Assembly: GCF_030143245.1 (NCBI RefSeq)
Contig: NZ_JARJNS010000006.1
Coordinates: 248,001 to 312,000, forward strand
Source of the DNA: Rhabdaerophilum sp. SD176
GTDB taxonomy: Bacteria > Pseudomonadota > Alphaproteobacteria > Rhizobiales > Beijerinckiaceae
DNA: 64,000 bases
Reading direction: 5' to 3'
Of the stretch, positions 7,474 through 16,602 are shown one piece after another. Both the position numbers and the translations under genes were made by a program. The notes below the pieces were generated by a model. That model searched no databases. It saw nothing but the letters and a program-made list of their open reading frames with translations, and was not told the origin of the DNA. Positions within the stretch are counted from its first letter, which is position 1, and each line of letters begins with the position of its first letter.

Positions 7474-9285
7474 TCAGATCGGTCTGTCGCCCGCCTGCAC
7501 CCGCAATGTGCGGTTGTCGACACCGGGCAACATGCGCGCTGGATCTCGGGTGACGACGACATCGATCACAGTGGGGCTGGTTATGTTGTTCAGCCCTTCG
7601 GTGATGGCGGCGGCCAGGGCTGCGGGGTCATCCACGCGGATGCCCCGGCAACCCATGGCATTGGCGATGTTCGCATAGTTCATTTCCACGAGATCGGAGG
7701 ACTGATAATTCCCCTCGCCATAGACAGCGTGCTGCAGGGCCTTCACATAGCCGGAAGCCGCATTGTTGAAGACAATGGTGACGAAGTTGGCCCCCAACCG
7801 TTTCGCGGTCTCGAGATCGCCCATCGTCATGTTGAAGCCACCATCGCCGGTCATCGAAACGACCCGGCGTTGATGGCCGACACCAAGTTGGCACCCGAGA
7901 CCGCCGGGCACGCCATACCCGATCGAAGCAAAGCCGCGATCCGCCACGAAATGCCGGCCGGCCTTCTTGGTATCGAAGAGCAATGCGCCCCAATGGGCGG
8001 CGAAGCCACCGTCGGCAACGAGTACGCCGTCTTCCGGCATCAGGCGGTTCAATTCGCCCAGAATACGGCCGATATTGATGGGGGCCTCATCGGATTCGAG
8101 GCGATCCGCCGCACCCTGCCGCCAGGCCGCCATGCGCTCCAGAACCTCCGCGCCATAAGCGGCACGAGACCGCATCCGCTGGCCGCCATCGGCAAGGGCG
8201 GCGGTGAAGGCCTCGAGAGTGAGTCGGGCATCGCCCACCAAAGCCACATCGGTGCGGGTTGTCCGGCCGATTTCCTCGGCAAGAATATCGACATGGATCA
8301 CCGGCTTCCCGGCACCAATCAATGCGAAGCGGCGCGTGGCAATCTCGCCGAGCTTGCACCCCACAACAACAAGGCAATCGCTCTTCTCAACCAGTTCATT
8401 CGCGATCCGGGAATAGCGACCGAACACGCCGGCGGAAAGCGGATGCGTGCAGGCAATGGCGCCCTTGCCTGACATCGTGTGGGCGACCGGGATACCCTGC
8501 CCTTCCGCAAGGGCCCGCAGGGCTTCATGCGCATCCGAGAGGTGAATGCCGCCGCCGACCAGCAGAAGTGGCCGGCTGGCTTTTGCCATCCGCTGGACAG
8601 CACGTTCCATCTGCGCAGGATCCGGCAGGGAGCGGCGAGATTGCGTCTTCAGAACGCTGGCATCCACCCAGAAATCCGCCGCATCGTAATCATGTTCAGC
8701 ATGCGCCACATCCTCCGGAACATCGATCAGAACCGGCCCGGGACGCCCCGATGTCGCCACCGCATAGGCACGGCGAACCGCTTCGGGGATGCGCTGGGGC
8801 AGCTCGACGCGGATCACCTCCTTCACGACAGGCCGCAGGATATCGACCTGACGCGCCTCCTGGGTCATGTTCTTCCAGGAATGTTCGCGATTGGTATTGC
8901 CGGTGATCGCGATGATCGGAATTCCGGCGTTGAGCGATTCCGCCAGTGCCGTGACGAGATTTGTCGCGCCCGGCCCGAGGGTTGCGTCCACGACACCCGG
9001 ACGGTTGGTGACCCGCGCGTAGGCATCCGCAGCGAAGGCGCCGCATCGTTCATCGTTGATGAGCGCATGCTTCAGCTTCAGCGCGCGGCACGCCTCGTAG
9101 AAGGGAAGCAACTGGAAGCCGCCCATGCCGAAGAGCGGTCCAACTTCATGCAGCTTCAACATTTCGCCAATGGCGCGGCCGCCCTGCATCGAGCGGATCA
9201 CTTTAGTGGGGGAAAAATCAGTCACAACAGGTTCCATCACGTTGGGGGCATGGGCCCCGGATTGGTAAGAGCGGCTTCGGTTCAC
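7474..9285 (-). CDS. Thiamine-diphosphate enzyme, acetolactate synthase large-subunit-like, 603 aa
   Basis: Full three-domain ThDP enzyme. The catalytic glutamate of the PYR domain is in INDERCGAFAADAYAR (Glu79). The central FAD/ADP-type domain spans about 225-370. The ThDP/Mg motif GDG (480-482) is closed by NN (507-508) in the C-terminal PP domain. Such enzymes decarboxylate 2-oxo acids or ligate the resulting aldehyde (acetolactate synthase, oxalyl-CoA decarboxylase, glyoxylate carboligase). No regulatory small subunit lies next to it, so a catabolic role is more likely than branched-chain synthesis. The GTG at 9285 overlaps the stop of the TTT receptor gene (GTGA); ATG 9237 is the alternative. 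Co-transcription with a TTT receptor, divergent from IclR, suggests carboxylate catabolism. Confidence 0.9.
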   Translation of the reverse strand: MNRSRSYQSGAHAPNVMEPVVTDFSPTKVIRSMQGGRAIGEMLKLHEVGPLFGMGGFQLLPFYEACRALKLKHALINDERCGAFAADAYARVTNRPGVVDATLGPGATNLVTALAESLNAGIPIIAITGNTNREHSWKNMTQEARQVDILRPVVKEVIRVELPQRIPEAVRRAYAVATSGRPGPVLIDVPEDVAHAEHDYDAADFWVDASVLKTQSRRSLPDPAQMERAVQRMAKASRPLLLVGGGIHLSDAHEALRALAEGQGIPVAHTMSGKGAIACTHPLSAGVFGRYSRIANELVEKSDCLVVVGCKLGEIATRRFALIGAGKPVIHVDILAEEIGRTTRTDVALVGDARLTLEAFTAALADGGQRMRSRAAYGAEVLERMAAWRQGAADRLESDEAPINIGRILGELNRLMPEDGVLVADGGFAAHWGALLFDTKKAGRHFVADRGFASIGYGVPGGLGCQLGVGHQRRVVSMTGDGGFNMTMGDLETAKRLGANFVTIVFNNAASGYVKALQHAVYGEGNYQSSDLVEMNYANIANAMGCRGIRVDDPAALAAAITEGLNNITSPTVIDVVVTRDPARMLPGVDNRTLRVQAGDRPI

Positions 9286-10292
9286 TGCACCGAGGCGCCG
9301 GAAGCGCGGACGACTTCGCCCCAGAGCCGGATCTCTTCGGTGATGAAGGCCTGAAGTGCTGGCCCGGCCAGCGGGCGCGGCGTCATCCCAAGGGCCGCGA
9401 AGCGTTCGTTCAGCGCCGGCCTGGCCAACGCGTCGTTGATCTCGCCGGCAAGGCGCTCGATGATCGCAGGCGGCGTTCCGGCGAGGGCGAACAGGGCAAA
9501 CCAGCTCTCCCCGCCCATTCCGGGGAAGCCCACCTCGCGCAGGGTCGGAACCGCAGGCAATTGGGGAGCGCGTTCATCAGAGGTCACGCCAAGCGCGCGC
9601 AAGGTCCCGGACTGGATGAGCGGAAGGGCGGATGGCAGGTTGTCGAACATCAGATCGACCGCGCCGCCCACCAGGTCCGCCATGGCAGGCCCGGAGCCGC
9701 GATACGGCACGTGCGTCATGGTGATGCCGCTCTTGCTTCGGAACAGCTCGCCACTGAGATGCACCGAGGTGCCATTGCCCGACGAGGCAAAAGTGAGGCC
9801 TTCCTTGCGGGCCTTCCCTTCAGCCACGAGCTCGGCAACCGTGGTGGCCTTGACCCGCCGTGGCGAGACCACGAGCACGTTTGGCACGCCGGCAATCCGG
9901 CTGATCGGCGCAAAATCCTTCACGGCGTCATAGGGCAAGGCCTTGTACAGGGTCGGGTTGATCCCGTGCGTGCTGACCGTTCCCAGAAACAGGGTGTGCC
10001 CGTCGGGCCCCGCCTGCTTCAGCGCGCCGGCCGCAATCGACCCGCCGGCGCCCGGCTTGTTCTCGATAATGACGCTGACGCCCAGCTGTGAGGACAGTTG
10101 CTGGGCCATGAGGCGTCCGAGGGTGTCGGTGGCGCCACCGGCGGCGAAAGGCACAATGATGGTGAGCGTGCGGGAAGGATATCCGGCCTGCGCCCGCGCA
10201 TTGAAGCTGCCGCCCGCAATCGCTGCAGCCGCAAGGCCAAGCAGGGAACGCCTGTCGAGGGTTGGTCCGGTCTTCGATGGATCGCGCATCAT
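9282..10292 (-). CDS. Tripartite tricarboxylate transporter receptor (TctC/Bug family), 336 aa
   Basis: The N-terminus has a twin-arginine signal (DRRSLLGLAAAAIAGG) ending near ARAQA. The mature part starts YPSRTLTIIVPFAAGGATDTLGR, the hallmark of Bug receptors, which bind carboxylates in the periplasm. ATG 10292 is chosen because AGGAGG precedes it by seven bases; the frame runs further upstream but would cross the divergent IclR gene. No TctA or TctB membrane subunits are next to it. The receptor therefore either works with transporter subunits encoded elsewhere or acts as a sensor, which is common for orphan Bug genes. Its stop overlaps the ThDP enzyme start. Confidence 0.92.
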   Translation of the reverse strand: MMRDPSKTGPTLDRRSLLGLAAAAIAGGSFNARAQAGYPSRTLTIIVPFAAGGATDTLGRLMAQQLSSQLGVSVIIENKPGAGGSIAAGALKQAGPDGHTLFLGTVSTHGINPTLYKALPYDAVKDFAPISRIAGVPNVLVVSPRRVKATTVAELVAEGKARKEGLTFASSGNGTSVHLSGELFRSKSGITMTHVPYRGSGPAMADLVGGAVDLMFDNLPSALPLIQSGTLRALGVTSDERAPQLPAVPTLREVGFPGMGGESWFALFALAGTPPAIIERLAGEINDALARPALNERFAALGMTPRPLAGPALQAFITEEIRLWGEVVRASGASVQ

Positions 10293-10464
10293 GTCTTTTC
10301 CTCCTGTTCGTTTCTGGTTGCGAGCACCTGGCCCGGCAGCTGCGGAACGGTTTGCGGCACCGGACGCCTGCCTTCGTCGCTGTGTCCCGGCGGGTTCCTC
10401 ATGCAGCTGCGGGGAATGCCGCTCTCTTGGTTTCAGCGGAGGGCGGACATCAGGCTCACAAAAG

Positions 10465-10497
10465 TTCTGTATATCAGAATCTTTTGTATCGCAATAC
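10465..10497. promoter_or_regulatory. Candidate IclR operator in the divergent promoter gap
   Basis: TTCTGTATATCAGAA (10465-10479) is an inverted repeat with perfect 5-bp arms. It is followed by GTATCGCAATAC (10486-10497), arms GTAT/ATAC. The pair sits in the 301-bp gap between the TTT receptor (start 10292) and the IclR gene (start 10594). IclR proteins usually bind about 15-bp palindromes in such gaps; assignment to this regulator is inferred. Confidence 0.45.
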
Positions 10498-10593
10498 GGA
10501 ACAGCGTGTCTGGCATGAGGCCTGACAGGAGAGACCTGCCATGCTAGGAACAGGAAAGAGTGGATCGCTGAGCCAGATGAGGTATGCGGGGCG

Positions 10594-11382
10594 ATGAGCG
10601 ATGCGCAGCAACAGGACGACGAGGCGGCGTCGGACGCCTCAATCACGACCATTGACCGCGCCGCCCGCCTTCTGACCATCCTCGCTGCCGGCGAAGCCAT
10701 GGGCATGATGCTGACCGAGATCGCCCGACAGGCGGGATTTGGCAAAGGCACCACGCATCGCGTGCTGGCGGCGCTGGTGGAAGTGGGGTTTGTTTTCCAG
10801 AATCCGGAAAACCGCCGCTACCGGCTTGGATCGAGGCTGACCCTGATGGCACAGCATGCCCGGACGCAGGAACTGGCGTTTCGGGTTCAGCCGCTTCTGG
10901 ATCGACTTGCCGAACAGACCGGAGATACGGCCTTTTGCTCGATCCGGGAGGGGCTCAGCGCCGTCTGCATTGCTCGGGCCACGGGGGAGTTTCCGATCCG
11001 CACGCTCACGCTGGATGTCGGCTCTCGACGCCCCCTGGGGATTGGCGCCGGCAGTCTTGCCTTGCTCGCGGCTCTGCCAGATGCCCTGGTCGAGGATAGC
11101 ATGACAAAGAACGCGCGCTTGCTTGCCGCCTACCCCGTCTATTCTCCGGAATGGCTGACGGGCCGGGTGAAGGAAGCGCGCGAAAGCGGGTACGCGCAGA
11201 ATCCCGGCGATATTCTCCCTGGCATGGGCGCACTCGGCATGGTTGTCGGCGACCCTATGATCCAGCCTCTGGCCGCACTTTCGATAGCAGCCATCAGCGA
11301 GCGCGTGTCTCCGCCGCGCAAAGCCCTGCTGCTCGAGAAACTCCGCGAAGCCACGGACGAACTGCTCACATTGATGCGCTGA
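10594..11382 (+). CDS. IclR-family transcriptional regulator, 262 aa
   Basis: The N-terminal winged helix (residues about 18-80) contains GMMLTEIARQAGFGKGTTHRVLAALVEVGFV, a clear IclR HTH. The C-terminal effector domain (about 95-260) has FCSIREGLSAVCIARATGEFPIRTLTLDVGSRRPLGIGAGSLALLA, the conserved effector-pocket core. It is divergent from the TTT receptor-ThDP enzyme operon with palindromes between, so it probably regulates that operon in response to the transported or processed acid (inference). The Shine-Dalgarno is weak (GGGG close to the ATG). Confidence 0.92.
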   Translation: MSDAQQQDDEAASDASITTIDRAARLLTILAAGEAMGMMLTEIARQAGFGKGTTHRVLAALVEVGFVFQNPENRRYRLGSRLTLMAQHARTQELAFRVQPLLDRLAEQTGDTAFCSIREGLSAVCIARATGEFPIRTLTLDVGSRRPLGIGAGSLALLAALPDALVEDSMTKNARLLAAYPVYSPEWLTGRVKEARESGYAQNPGDILPGMGALGMVVGDPMIQPLAALSIAAISERVSPPRKALLLEKLREATDELLTLMR

Positions 11383-11390
11383 AGCGACGC

Positions 11391-11466
11391 GTGCCGTCAG
11401 ACGACCCCGATCATTCCGGGAAGCGCCCTGCCCCGATATCGATCAGGCCTTGCAAGACAGACATTC
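11391..11466. repeat. Intergenic repeat R1, copy C
   Basis: Directly after the IclR stop, GCCGTCAGAC is followed by AAGCGCCCTGCCCCG and then GATCAGGCCTTGCAA (11441-11455). It aligns along its length with the repeat at 41440-41528, and its second half with 7179-7231. No coding potential is apparent. Confidence 0.5.
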
Positions 11467-11682
11467 CCCGGCAACTGCACAGGTGACGAGCGCCGCTTCT
11501 GCCGGAATGATCATCGAGGCGAAAGCCAAGAACAGACGAGGCGCCGGTCGGAGGCGACATTGCACAGCCCGTCTTGCAGAGCGCCTCGGAGTGATCTGAC
11601 CATGCCGGACCCGACAATCCGAACCGGCAGAAGATGCCAGCAGGGCGGACTTGATATGTGCCGGCGCATATCAAGGCCTGCG

Positions 11683-11954
11683 ATGGCCTCCGCCGATCTT
11701 GACCGTTCCTTCGCGCTCGAGCCGAAGCAGGCCGCGGCGCAGGCCCTGAAGGCGCTGCTCGTGTCACGCTCGGGCACGCCCTTTCAAGGCATGCTGATCG
11801 CGCACTCGAGATCGCCCCGAAGAACCTGATGGCGCTGAACGTGCAGATGCGTGCGCTTCAAGAGCCGAGGCGAACCGCCGGAGGCCGCCGGATGGTGCAG
11901 GATTTCCTCCGGCAATTCGACCGGAGCGGATATGAACGGGGAATAGCGGCCTGA
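11683..11954 (+). pseudogene. Frameshifted remnant of a TPR-type protein
   Basis: Two TPR-like units lie in different frames. The first gives ADLDRSFALEPKQAAAQALK (after ATG 11683). The second, around 11785-11850, gives ADRALEIAPKNLMALN and then runs to a stop at 11952-11954. The helix pattern and Ala/Leu/Pro spacing are those of tetratricopeptide repeats. Because the frame breaks between them and no full gene surrounds them, this looks like decaying coding DNA. The parent family cannot be named. The rest of 11467-11682 shows nothing recognisable. Confidence 0.4.
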
Positions 11955-11959
11955 CGAAT

Positions 11960-12709
11960 TCATGCTCGCCTGGCCGGGTGGTGTGTCCTGTCCGCACCGC
12001 GCTCCTCGGCATCGAGGGCCTCTTCTTGGCCGGTGGCGCCCAAGGCCAACAGGGCCCGTTCTCCATCGGGCGAGAAGTGTACGGCACGCGATGCGGCCTC
12101 GCGCCGACACCAGCCTCTTTCGATGGCCAACCTTGCGATAGCCGCGCCAAGGCTCCCCGCGAGATGGGGCCGGCGTTCGGACCAATCGAGGCAGGCCCGG
12201 CAGAGCGGCCTTGGCTTTTCTTCGAGCGCGGCGATGTCGATGCCTTCGGCCAGAAAGCGCAGGCGCCCCTTCGCGGAGAGACCCAGGCCATCGGCTTGTG
12301 CGACGAGCATTCCGCGATCGACCAGCCGCGCGAAAAGAGCGGTCGCCGCATTCCCTGCGAGGTGATCGTAGCAGAAGCGCGCCCGGCGCATGGCGGCTTC
12401 ACGCGGGCCCGGGCGTGTTCGCTTGAGCCCGACCCGCGCGGCGAGGCCCATCAGCGTTTCTACGGCTTCGGCCACATCGGGACCGGCGATGTTGAAATAC
12501 CGGTGACGCCCTTGCACGAGGACGACCAGCAAGCCCGCTTCGAGCAGCCTCGCCAGATGGCCGGAGGCCGCAGACGGCGAAATGCCGGCCTCTGCGGCAC
12601 ATTCCCCCGCTGTCAACGCCCTGCCGCCCATGAGAGCCGCAAGAATGTTGGCGCGCGCGGGATCGCCGATCAGCGACGCGAGGGCAGCGATATCGGGACC
12701 GTTCTTCAT
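11960..12709 (-). CDS. ArsR-type winged-helix regulator with long C-terminal domain, 249 aa
   Basis: Residues about 5-75 form an ArsR-like winged helix (LIGDPARANILAALMGGRALTAGECAAEAGISPSAASGHLARLLEAGLL). The protein is twice the length of plain ArsR members. The extension includes a cysteine pair in PRPLCRACLDWSERRPHLAGSLGAAIA and further cysteines (FCYDHL, GWCRREA), which could bind metal or sense redox state. It is divergent from the NIPSNAP/monooxygenase pair, and the 107-bp gap carries a perfect palindrome at 12789-12812 that is a natural operator candidate. The inducer is unknown. Confidence 0.85.
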   Translation of the reverse strand: MKNGPDIAALASLIGDPARANILAALMGGRALTAGECAAEAGISPSAASGHLARLLEAGLLVVLVQGRHRYFNIAGPDVAEAVETLMGLAARVGLKRTRPGPREAAMRRARFCYDHLAGNAATALFARLVDRGMLVAQADGLGLSAKGRLRFLAEGIDIAALEEKPRPLCRACLDWSERRPHLAGSLGAAIARLAIERGWCRREAASRAVHFSPDGERALLALGATGQEEALDAEERGADRTHHPARRA

Positions 12710-12788
12710 GGCGCCTATCCTAGCCCGTCCGCACGGAGCAATGCTTCATTCTTCGCCGAAACATCGGGCCCGCGAAGAGCGTTACCAA

Positions 12789-12812
12789 GGCACTCCCGAA
12801 ACACGGAGTGCC
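12789..12812 (+). promoter_or_regulatory. Perfect inverted repeat covering the ribosome-binding site of the NIPSNAP gene
   Basis: GGCACTCC (12789-12796) and GGAGTGCC (12805-12812) are exact complements around an 8-nt loop. The right arm contains the GGAG Shine-Dalgarno for ATG 12817. As DNA it could be the operator of the divergent ArsR-type protein; as RNA it would hide the ribosome-binding site. Both readings are inference. Confidence 0.5.
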
Positions 12813-12816
12813 CGCC

Positions 12817-13146
12817 ATGATAACCTGCTTCATCCGCTATGACATCGAGCCCTTCCGGCAGGCCGAGTTCGCCACGTATGCCCGGATGTGGGGACAGGCG
12901 ATCCCGGCCTGCGGAGCCGATCTCGTCGGATATTTCGGCCCGCACGAGGGCTCGCTGACCACCGCCTACGGCGTCTATTCCCTCGAAAGCCTCGCCGCCT
13001 ACGAGGCCTATCGCGCCCGGCTCAAAGCCAGCGATGCCGGCCGCGAAGCCTTTGAATTCGCACGCAAGGAAGGATTTATCCGCCGGGAAGACCGCATCTT
13101 CCTCACAAGGGTGTCCGAACCCCATGCGCGCTTGATCCGGCCATGA
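12817..13146 (+). CDS. NIPSNAP-family protein, 109 aa
   Basis: Small ferredoxin-like alpha/beta-barrel fold protein. MITCFIRYDIEPFRQAEFATYARMW at the start and LVGYFGPHEGSLTTAYGVYSLESLAAYEAYRARL in the middle match NIPSNAP proteins. The frame opens at a GTG nine bases earlier, but ATG 12817 is favoured by GGAG at 12805-12808, eight bases away. The stop overlaps the next gene by four bases, so the two small dimeric alpha/beta-barrel proteins are co-expressed. NIPSNAP functions in bacteria are largely unknown; a role in small-molecule oxidation together with the ABM protein is only suggested by pairing. Confidence 0.82.
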   Translation: MITCFIRYDIEPFRQAEFATYARMWGQAIPACGADLVGYFGPHEGSLTTAYGVYSLESLAAYEAYRARLKASDAGREAFEFARKEGFIRREDRIFLTRVSEPHARLIRP

Positions 13147-13529
13147 TCGCCGTGATCTTCGAGGTTTGGCCGGCGGAAGGCGAGCGCCAGACCTATCTTG
13201 ATCTCGCCGCCGCCTTGCGCGACGAGCTTTTCCAGGTTGACGGCTTCCTCACGATCGAGCGTTTCCAGTCGCTGGGCGAACCCGACAAGCTCCTCTCTCT
13301 GTCCTTCTGGCGCGACGAGGCCGCAGTGGCGGCATGGCGCAACAGCCATGCCCATCGCATCACGCAAGGCAGAGGCCGGAGCGGCGTGTTCCGGGACTAC
13401 CGGCTGCGCGTGGCCGAGGTTATCCGGGATTACGGACTGGACGAGCGTGCGGAGGCGCCTGGAGACAGTCGTCTTGCACATGGTGGCTCCAGCCAACCCG
13501 CCGGCCGGATTTCCCGACCCGGAGATTGA
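13143..13529 (+). CDS. Antibiotic-biosynthesis-monooxygenase (ABM) domain protein, 128 aa
   Basis: The ABM fold is indicated by MIAVIFEVWPAEGERQTYLDLAAALRDEL and DGFLTIERFQSLGEPDKLLSLSFWRDEAAVAAWRNS..H, then a C-terminal FRDYRLRVAEVIRDYG. Members are cofactor-free monooxygenases of quinone-like substrates or haem-degrading proteins. About 20 residues beyond the fold (GDSRLAHGGSSQPAGRISRPGD) look disordered. It is coupled to the NIPSNAP gene by an ATGA overlap. It abuts the convergent chemoreceptor gene with no spacer. Confidence 0.85.
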   Translation: MIAVIFEVWPAEGERQTYLDLAAALRDELFQVDGFLTIERFQSLGEPDKLLSLSFWRDEAAVAAWRNSHAHRITQGRGRSGVFRDYRLRVAEVIRDYGLDERAEAPGDSRLAHGGSSQPAGRISRPGD

Positions 13530-15449
13530 CTAGGCGGCGCGAAGCTGGCGGATGAAACTCTCGACATTCTCGCGCAAGGCAGCAGCCTCCTCGAGCAGCC
13601 CGTCGGCCGAGCCCCGCACCTTCGCGGCATTGTCCCGCGTGGTAGCGGCGCCCTGCATCACGCTCATGACATTGACCGAGACATCGTCGGTGCCCTTGGC
13701 GGCTTCGGCGACATTGACCGCGATCTCCCGTGTCGAGCCGCCCTGAAGCTCCACGGCAGTCGAGATCTGGGTCGAAATCGACCCGAGTTCGCCGATGATG
13801 CTCGCGATGCTGCGGATGGCCTCCACCGCCGAATCCGACGCGGTGCGCATCTCGGCGATCTGCGCGGCGATCTCCTCGGTCGCCTTCGCGGTCTGGGCAG
13901 CCAGCGACTTCACCTCGGTCGCGACCACGGCGAACCCGCGTCCGGCATCCCCGGCGCGGGCGGCCTCGATTGTCGCGTTGAGCGCCAGCAGATTGGTCTG
14001 GTCGGCGATCGAATTGATGAGGCCGACGATCTGGCTGATGCTCCCGGTCGTCTCGGCAAGGCTCTGCACCATGCCGTCCGTATCCGCAGCCGCGGTGGTC
14101 GCGCGTTCCGTGACCTGGCGAGAGGCAAGGACCATCCGGGTGATGCGGTCGATCGCCTCGGCCAGCGTATCCGAGGCATGCGCCACGCTCTGGACATTGG
14201 CCGCAGCCTGCTCGGCAGCCGCTGCGACTGTGGTTGCATTGAGCGTGCTTTCCTCCGCTGTGGCATTGAGCGTCCGCGCCGTTTCCGCCAGCGTTCCGGC
14301 CGAGCCGGAGACGGCGGAAATCGACCGTGTCAGCCCCTGCTCGAATTCGGAAATCAGGCGGTTCATCGTGTCAAGACGCTGCTCGCGCTGCGCGAATTCG
14401 CGGTTGCGCTCCTCCGCCAGCGCGCGGCGCTCCAGCGCATTGGTCTTGAAGACCTCAACCGCCGCAGCCATCGCGCCGATCTCATCGGCACGACCGAGTT
14501 CCGGCACCGCCGTCTCGAGTTTCTCGGCGGCGAGATCGCCCATGGCGGCGGTCATGCGCTGGATCGGCTGCGCCACCGTATGCCGGAGGAGCACCAGCAG
14601 CACCGCAACCATGACAAGCGCCGCAATGAGCGAAGCGCCCATGGCGATGTATTGCAGTTCGCGCACGCTGCGAAGCGCCTTGTCGGCATCGATGGCCACT
14701 GCGACATACCAGTCCGTCCGGTCGCGCAGGCGGATCGGCAGATAGGAGACGAACATGCGGTCCTTGCCGATTATCGCCTCCTTCACGCCCGCAGCCGTGA
14801 CATTCACATCGCCAGTGATGATATCCGAAACCGGCTTGCCGATGCGCGCCGCTTCGGGATGGACCAGGATCTTGCCATCGCGGCTGACGATGAAGCCCTG
14901 CCCCATGCCACCGAAATCGAGATCGGCCATCATCTTGACCAGCGCGCTGACCTCAAGGTCGCCGCCGGCCACGCCGAAAATGCGATCAGCCTTCCGGACG
15001 GGCTCAGCCAGGGTGACGATCAGCTTGCCGGTGGAGGCGCTGAGATAGGGCTCGGTCACGACCGGCGCCTGCACCTCGACAGCCTTGCCATACCACGGCC
15101 GCTTGCGCGGATCGTAATCCGGAGGCATCTGCCGCGGCGGGGAAATGGTGAACTGCCCTTCGGCCGTGCCGAAATAGGCGAGGAAAAACTCCTTCATCAC
15201 GGTCTTGTTGGCGAGGACTTCTTCCGTGCCGACGACCCCTTTCGAGAGCATGTCGACCATGCTGCCGAGCAGGATCAGCCGTCCATCGACCCAGCGCTCC
15301 ACCGTTTCCGCCGATTGGGCCCCGACAGTCTGGATGTTGCGGGTGATTTCGGATTGCATCGACTGGGCAAGGCGTTCGCGGATGATCGTGGCGAACAGGG
15401 CAAAGACCACAAAAACGGCCAAAGACGCCATCAGGACGATGCGCCGCAT
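13530..15449 (-). CDS. Methyl-accepting chemotaxis protein with periplasmic dCache domain, 639 aa
   Basis: Transmembrane helix 1 is at residues about 4-24 and helix 2 at about 266-289. Between them lies a dCache sensor with the [11 protein letters not shown] motif (about 113-123) typical of small-molecule receptors. A HAMP segment follows. The cytoplasmic hairpin has the conserved tip region [37 protein letters not shown], the CheA/CheW contact site. No C-terminal CheR/CheB tether pentapeptide is present; it ends [11 protein letters not shown] 15449 is preferred because AGGAG lies four bases upstream; the frame extends to 15491 without a ribosome-binding site. No che genes are nearby. The following 325-bp gap (15450-15774) holds only its presumed promoter. 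Confidence 0.93.
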   Translation of the reverse strand: MRRIVLMASLAVFVVFALFATIIRERLAQSMQSEITRNIQTVGAQSAETVERWVDGRLILLGSMVDMLSKGVVGTEEVLANKTVMKEFFLAYFGTAEGQFTISPPRQMPPDYDPRKRPWYGKAVEVQAPVVTEPYLSASTGKLIVTLAEPVRKADRIFGVAGGDLEVSALVKMMADLDFGGMGQGFIVSRDGKILVHPEAARIGKPVSDIITGDVNVTAAGVKEAIIGKDRMFVSYLPIRLRDRTDWYVAVAIDADKALRSVRELQYIAMGASLIAALVMVAVLLVLLRHTVAQPIQRMTAAMGDLAAEKLETAVPELGRADEIGAMAAAVEVFKTNALERRALAEERNREFAQREQRLDTMNRLISEFEQGLTRSISAVSGSAGTLAETARTLNATAEESTLNATTVAAAAEQAAANVQSVAHASDTLAEAIDRITRMVLASRQVTERATTAAADTDGMVQSLAETTGSISQIVGLINSIADQTNLLALNATIEAARAGDAGRGFAVVATEVKSLAAQTAKATEEIAAQIAEMRTASDSAVEAIRSIASIIGELGSISTQISTAVELQGGSTREIAVNVAEAAKGTDDVSVNVMSVMQGAATTRDNAAKVRGSADGLLEEAAALRENVESFIRQLRAA

Positions 15450-15774
15450 GATGCTCCTGGAGGGAACCGTCTTCTTGTGATCGGGAGTCATGACATCAGT
15501 CCGTATGAGTGCGGCCGCCGGGTGGGGAAAGAGATTCGCCGGATGAGGACGTAACGGTGACGCAAATGCATAAAGATTTCACAAAATGCGCACGGACTTT
15601 GCATGGTCGAGGGAGGCTGGGGGAGCGCGGGAACGCCCCCTACGTCATCGAAGGTTGCGGCGCTTGCCCCATCGGCGGGACGCCGATTTTCGTCCTACAC
15701 TGGCATTAGGACAGCGGAGGGGCGGCCGTTTCATCCAGAGCCCGCCCTTGCCCGAACCCACAGAGCGCCCACCC

Positions 15775-16602
15775 TCAATAACCGGTATCAAACGTCCAGC
15801 GAACGCTCGTACCAAGGCTGAACTGGTTCGCCGAGCCCTTCTGTTTCACCAGCGGCGAATTCGCAGCATCGCCGGCGAGCCTGCTGGCCTGGACGAAGGC
15901 GCTGGTCTCGATGCGGGGCGTCCATTGATAGGTGACCTGCGCCGCCGCGCCATAGGAGAGCAGGCCATGGCCCGCCTTGAAAGCCGGCAGGCCCGATTGC
16001 GCCGATTGCTGCGCCGTGACCCCGAGATAGGTCTGGGTGAAATCGCGCCCGACGAAGGACATGCGCGGACCGGCCGAGACAATCCAGCGTTCGCCAAGCC
16101 GGGTGAAGGCATCGAGCTTGATATCGCCCATCAGCGCATCATGCGCGAACAGCCCCTGGCGGATCTCGCCGCGGGCACGCAGCCATGGCAGCGGGTAGAA
16201 TTCGGCGAAGCCGCCGATTTCCCCGCCGAAGCGCACATTACCGAGGCCGCGCAATTCGGAATGATCCGACGCGCGCCTTTCCCAGAGGAGCTTGCCCGCC
16301 ACGCCGGCGCGCCAGTTGTCGCCCTCGATCAAGCCGATGCCGATATTGTCATCGGCTACCGACAGCCAGCGACTGCCAAGGCCACGCCCGATCGAGACGA
16401 TCGGCCGGAAGGCGACCGCCCCCCGCTTCGAGCCCAGAAAGGCCGGCGCCACACCGACACCGAGGCCAAGCGAGACATTCCAGGTGCGCGGAGCATTCCT
16501 CGCTTCGGGGCTTCTGAGGTCAATCTGCTGCGCAACGGCAGGCAAGGCTGAAGCCGCAAGGCTCGCCAGGGCGATGGTGGCAGGAACACGAGGCAGGCGC
16601 AT
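15775..16602 (-). CDS. MipA/OmpV-family outer-membrane protein, 275 aa
   Basis: A signal peptide (MRLPRVPATIALASLAASALPAVA) precedes an outer-membrane beta-barrel of alternating amphipathic strands ending in aromatic Tyr (RWTFDTGY). WNVSLGLGVGVAPAFLGSKRGAVAFRPIVSIGRG near residues 40-75 matches MipA/OmpV proteins, which scaffold peptidoglycan enzymes or act as porin-like barrels. The frame begins with a TTG six bases upstream, but ATG 16602 follows GGAG. It is divergent from the ArsR-SRPBCC operon and oriented like the chemoreceptor, 325 bp away from it. Confidence 0.85.
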   Translation of the reverse strand: MRLPRVPATIALASLAASALPAVAQQIDLRSPEARNAPRTWNVSLGLGVGVAPAFLGSKRGAVAFRPIVSIGRGLGSRWLSVADDNIGIGLIEGDNWRAGVAGKLLWERRASDHSELRGLGNVRFGGEIGGFAEFYPLPWLRARGEIRQGLFAHDALMGDIKLDAFTRLGERWIVSAGPRMSFVGRDFTQTYLGVTAQQSAQSGLPAFKAGHGLLSYGAAAQVTYQWTPRIETSAFVQASRLAGDAANSPLVKQKGSANQFSLGTSVRWTFDTGY

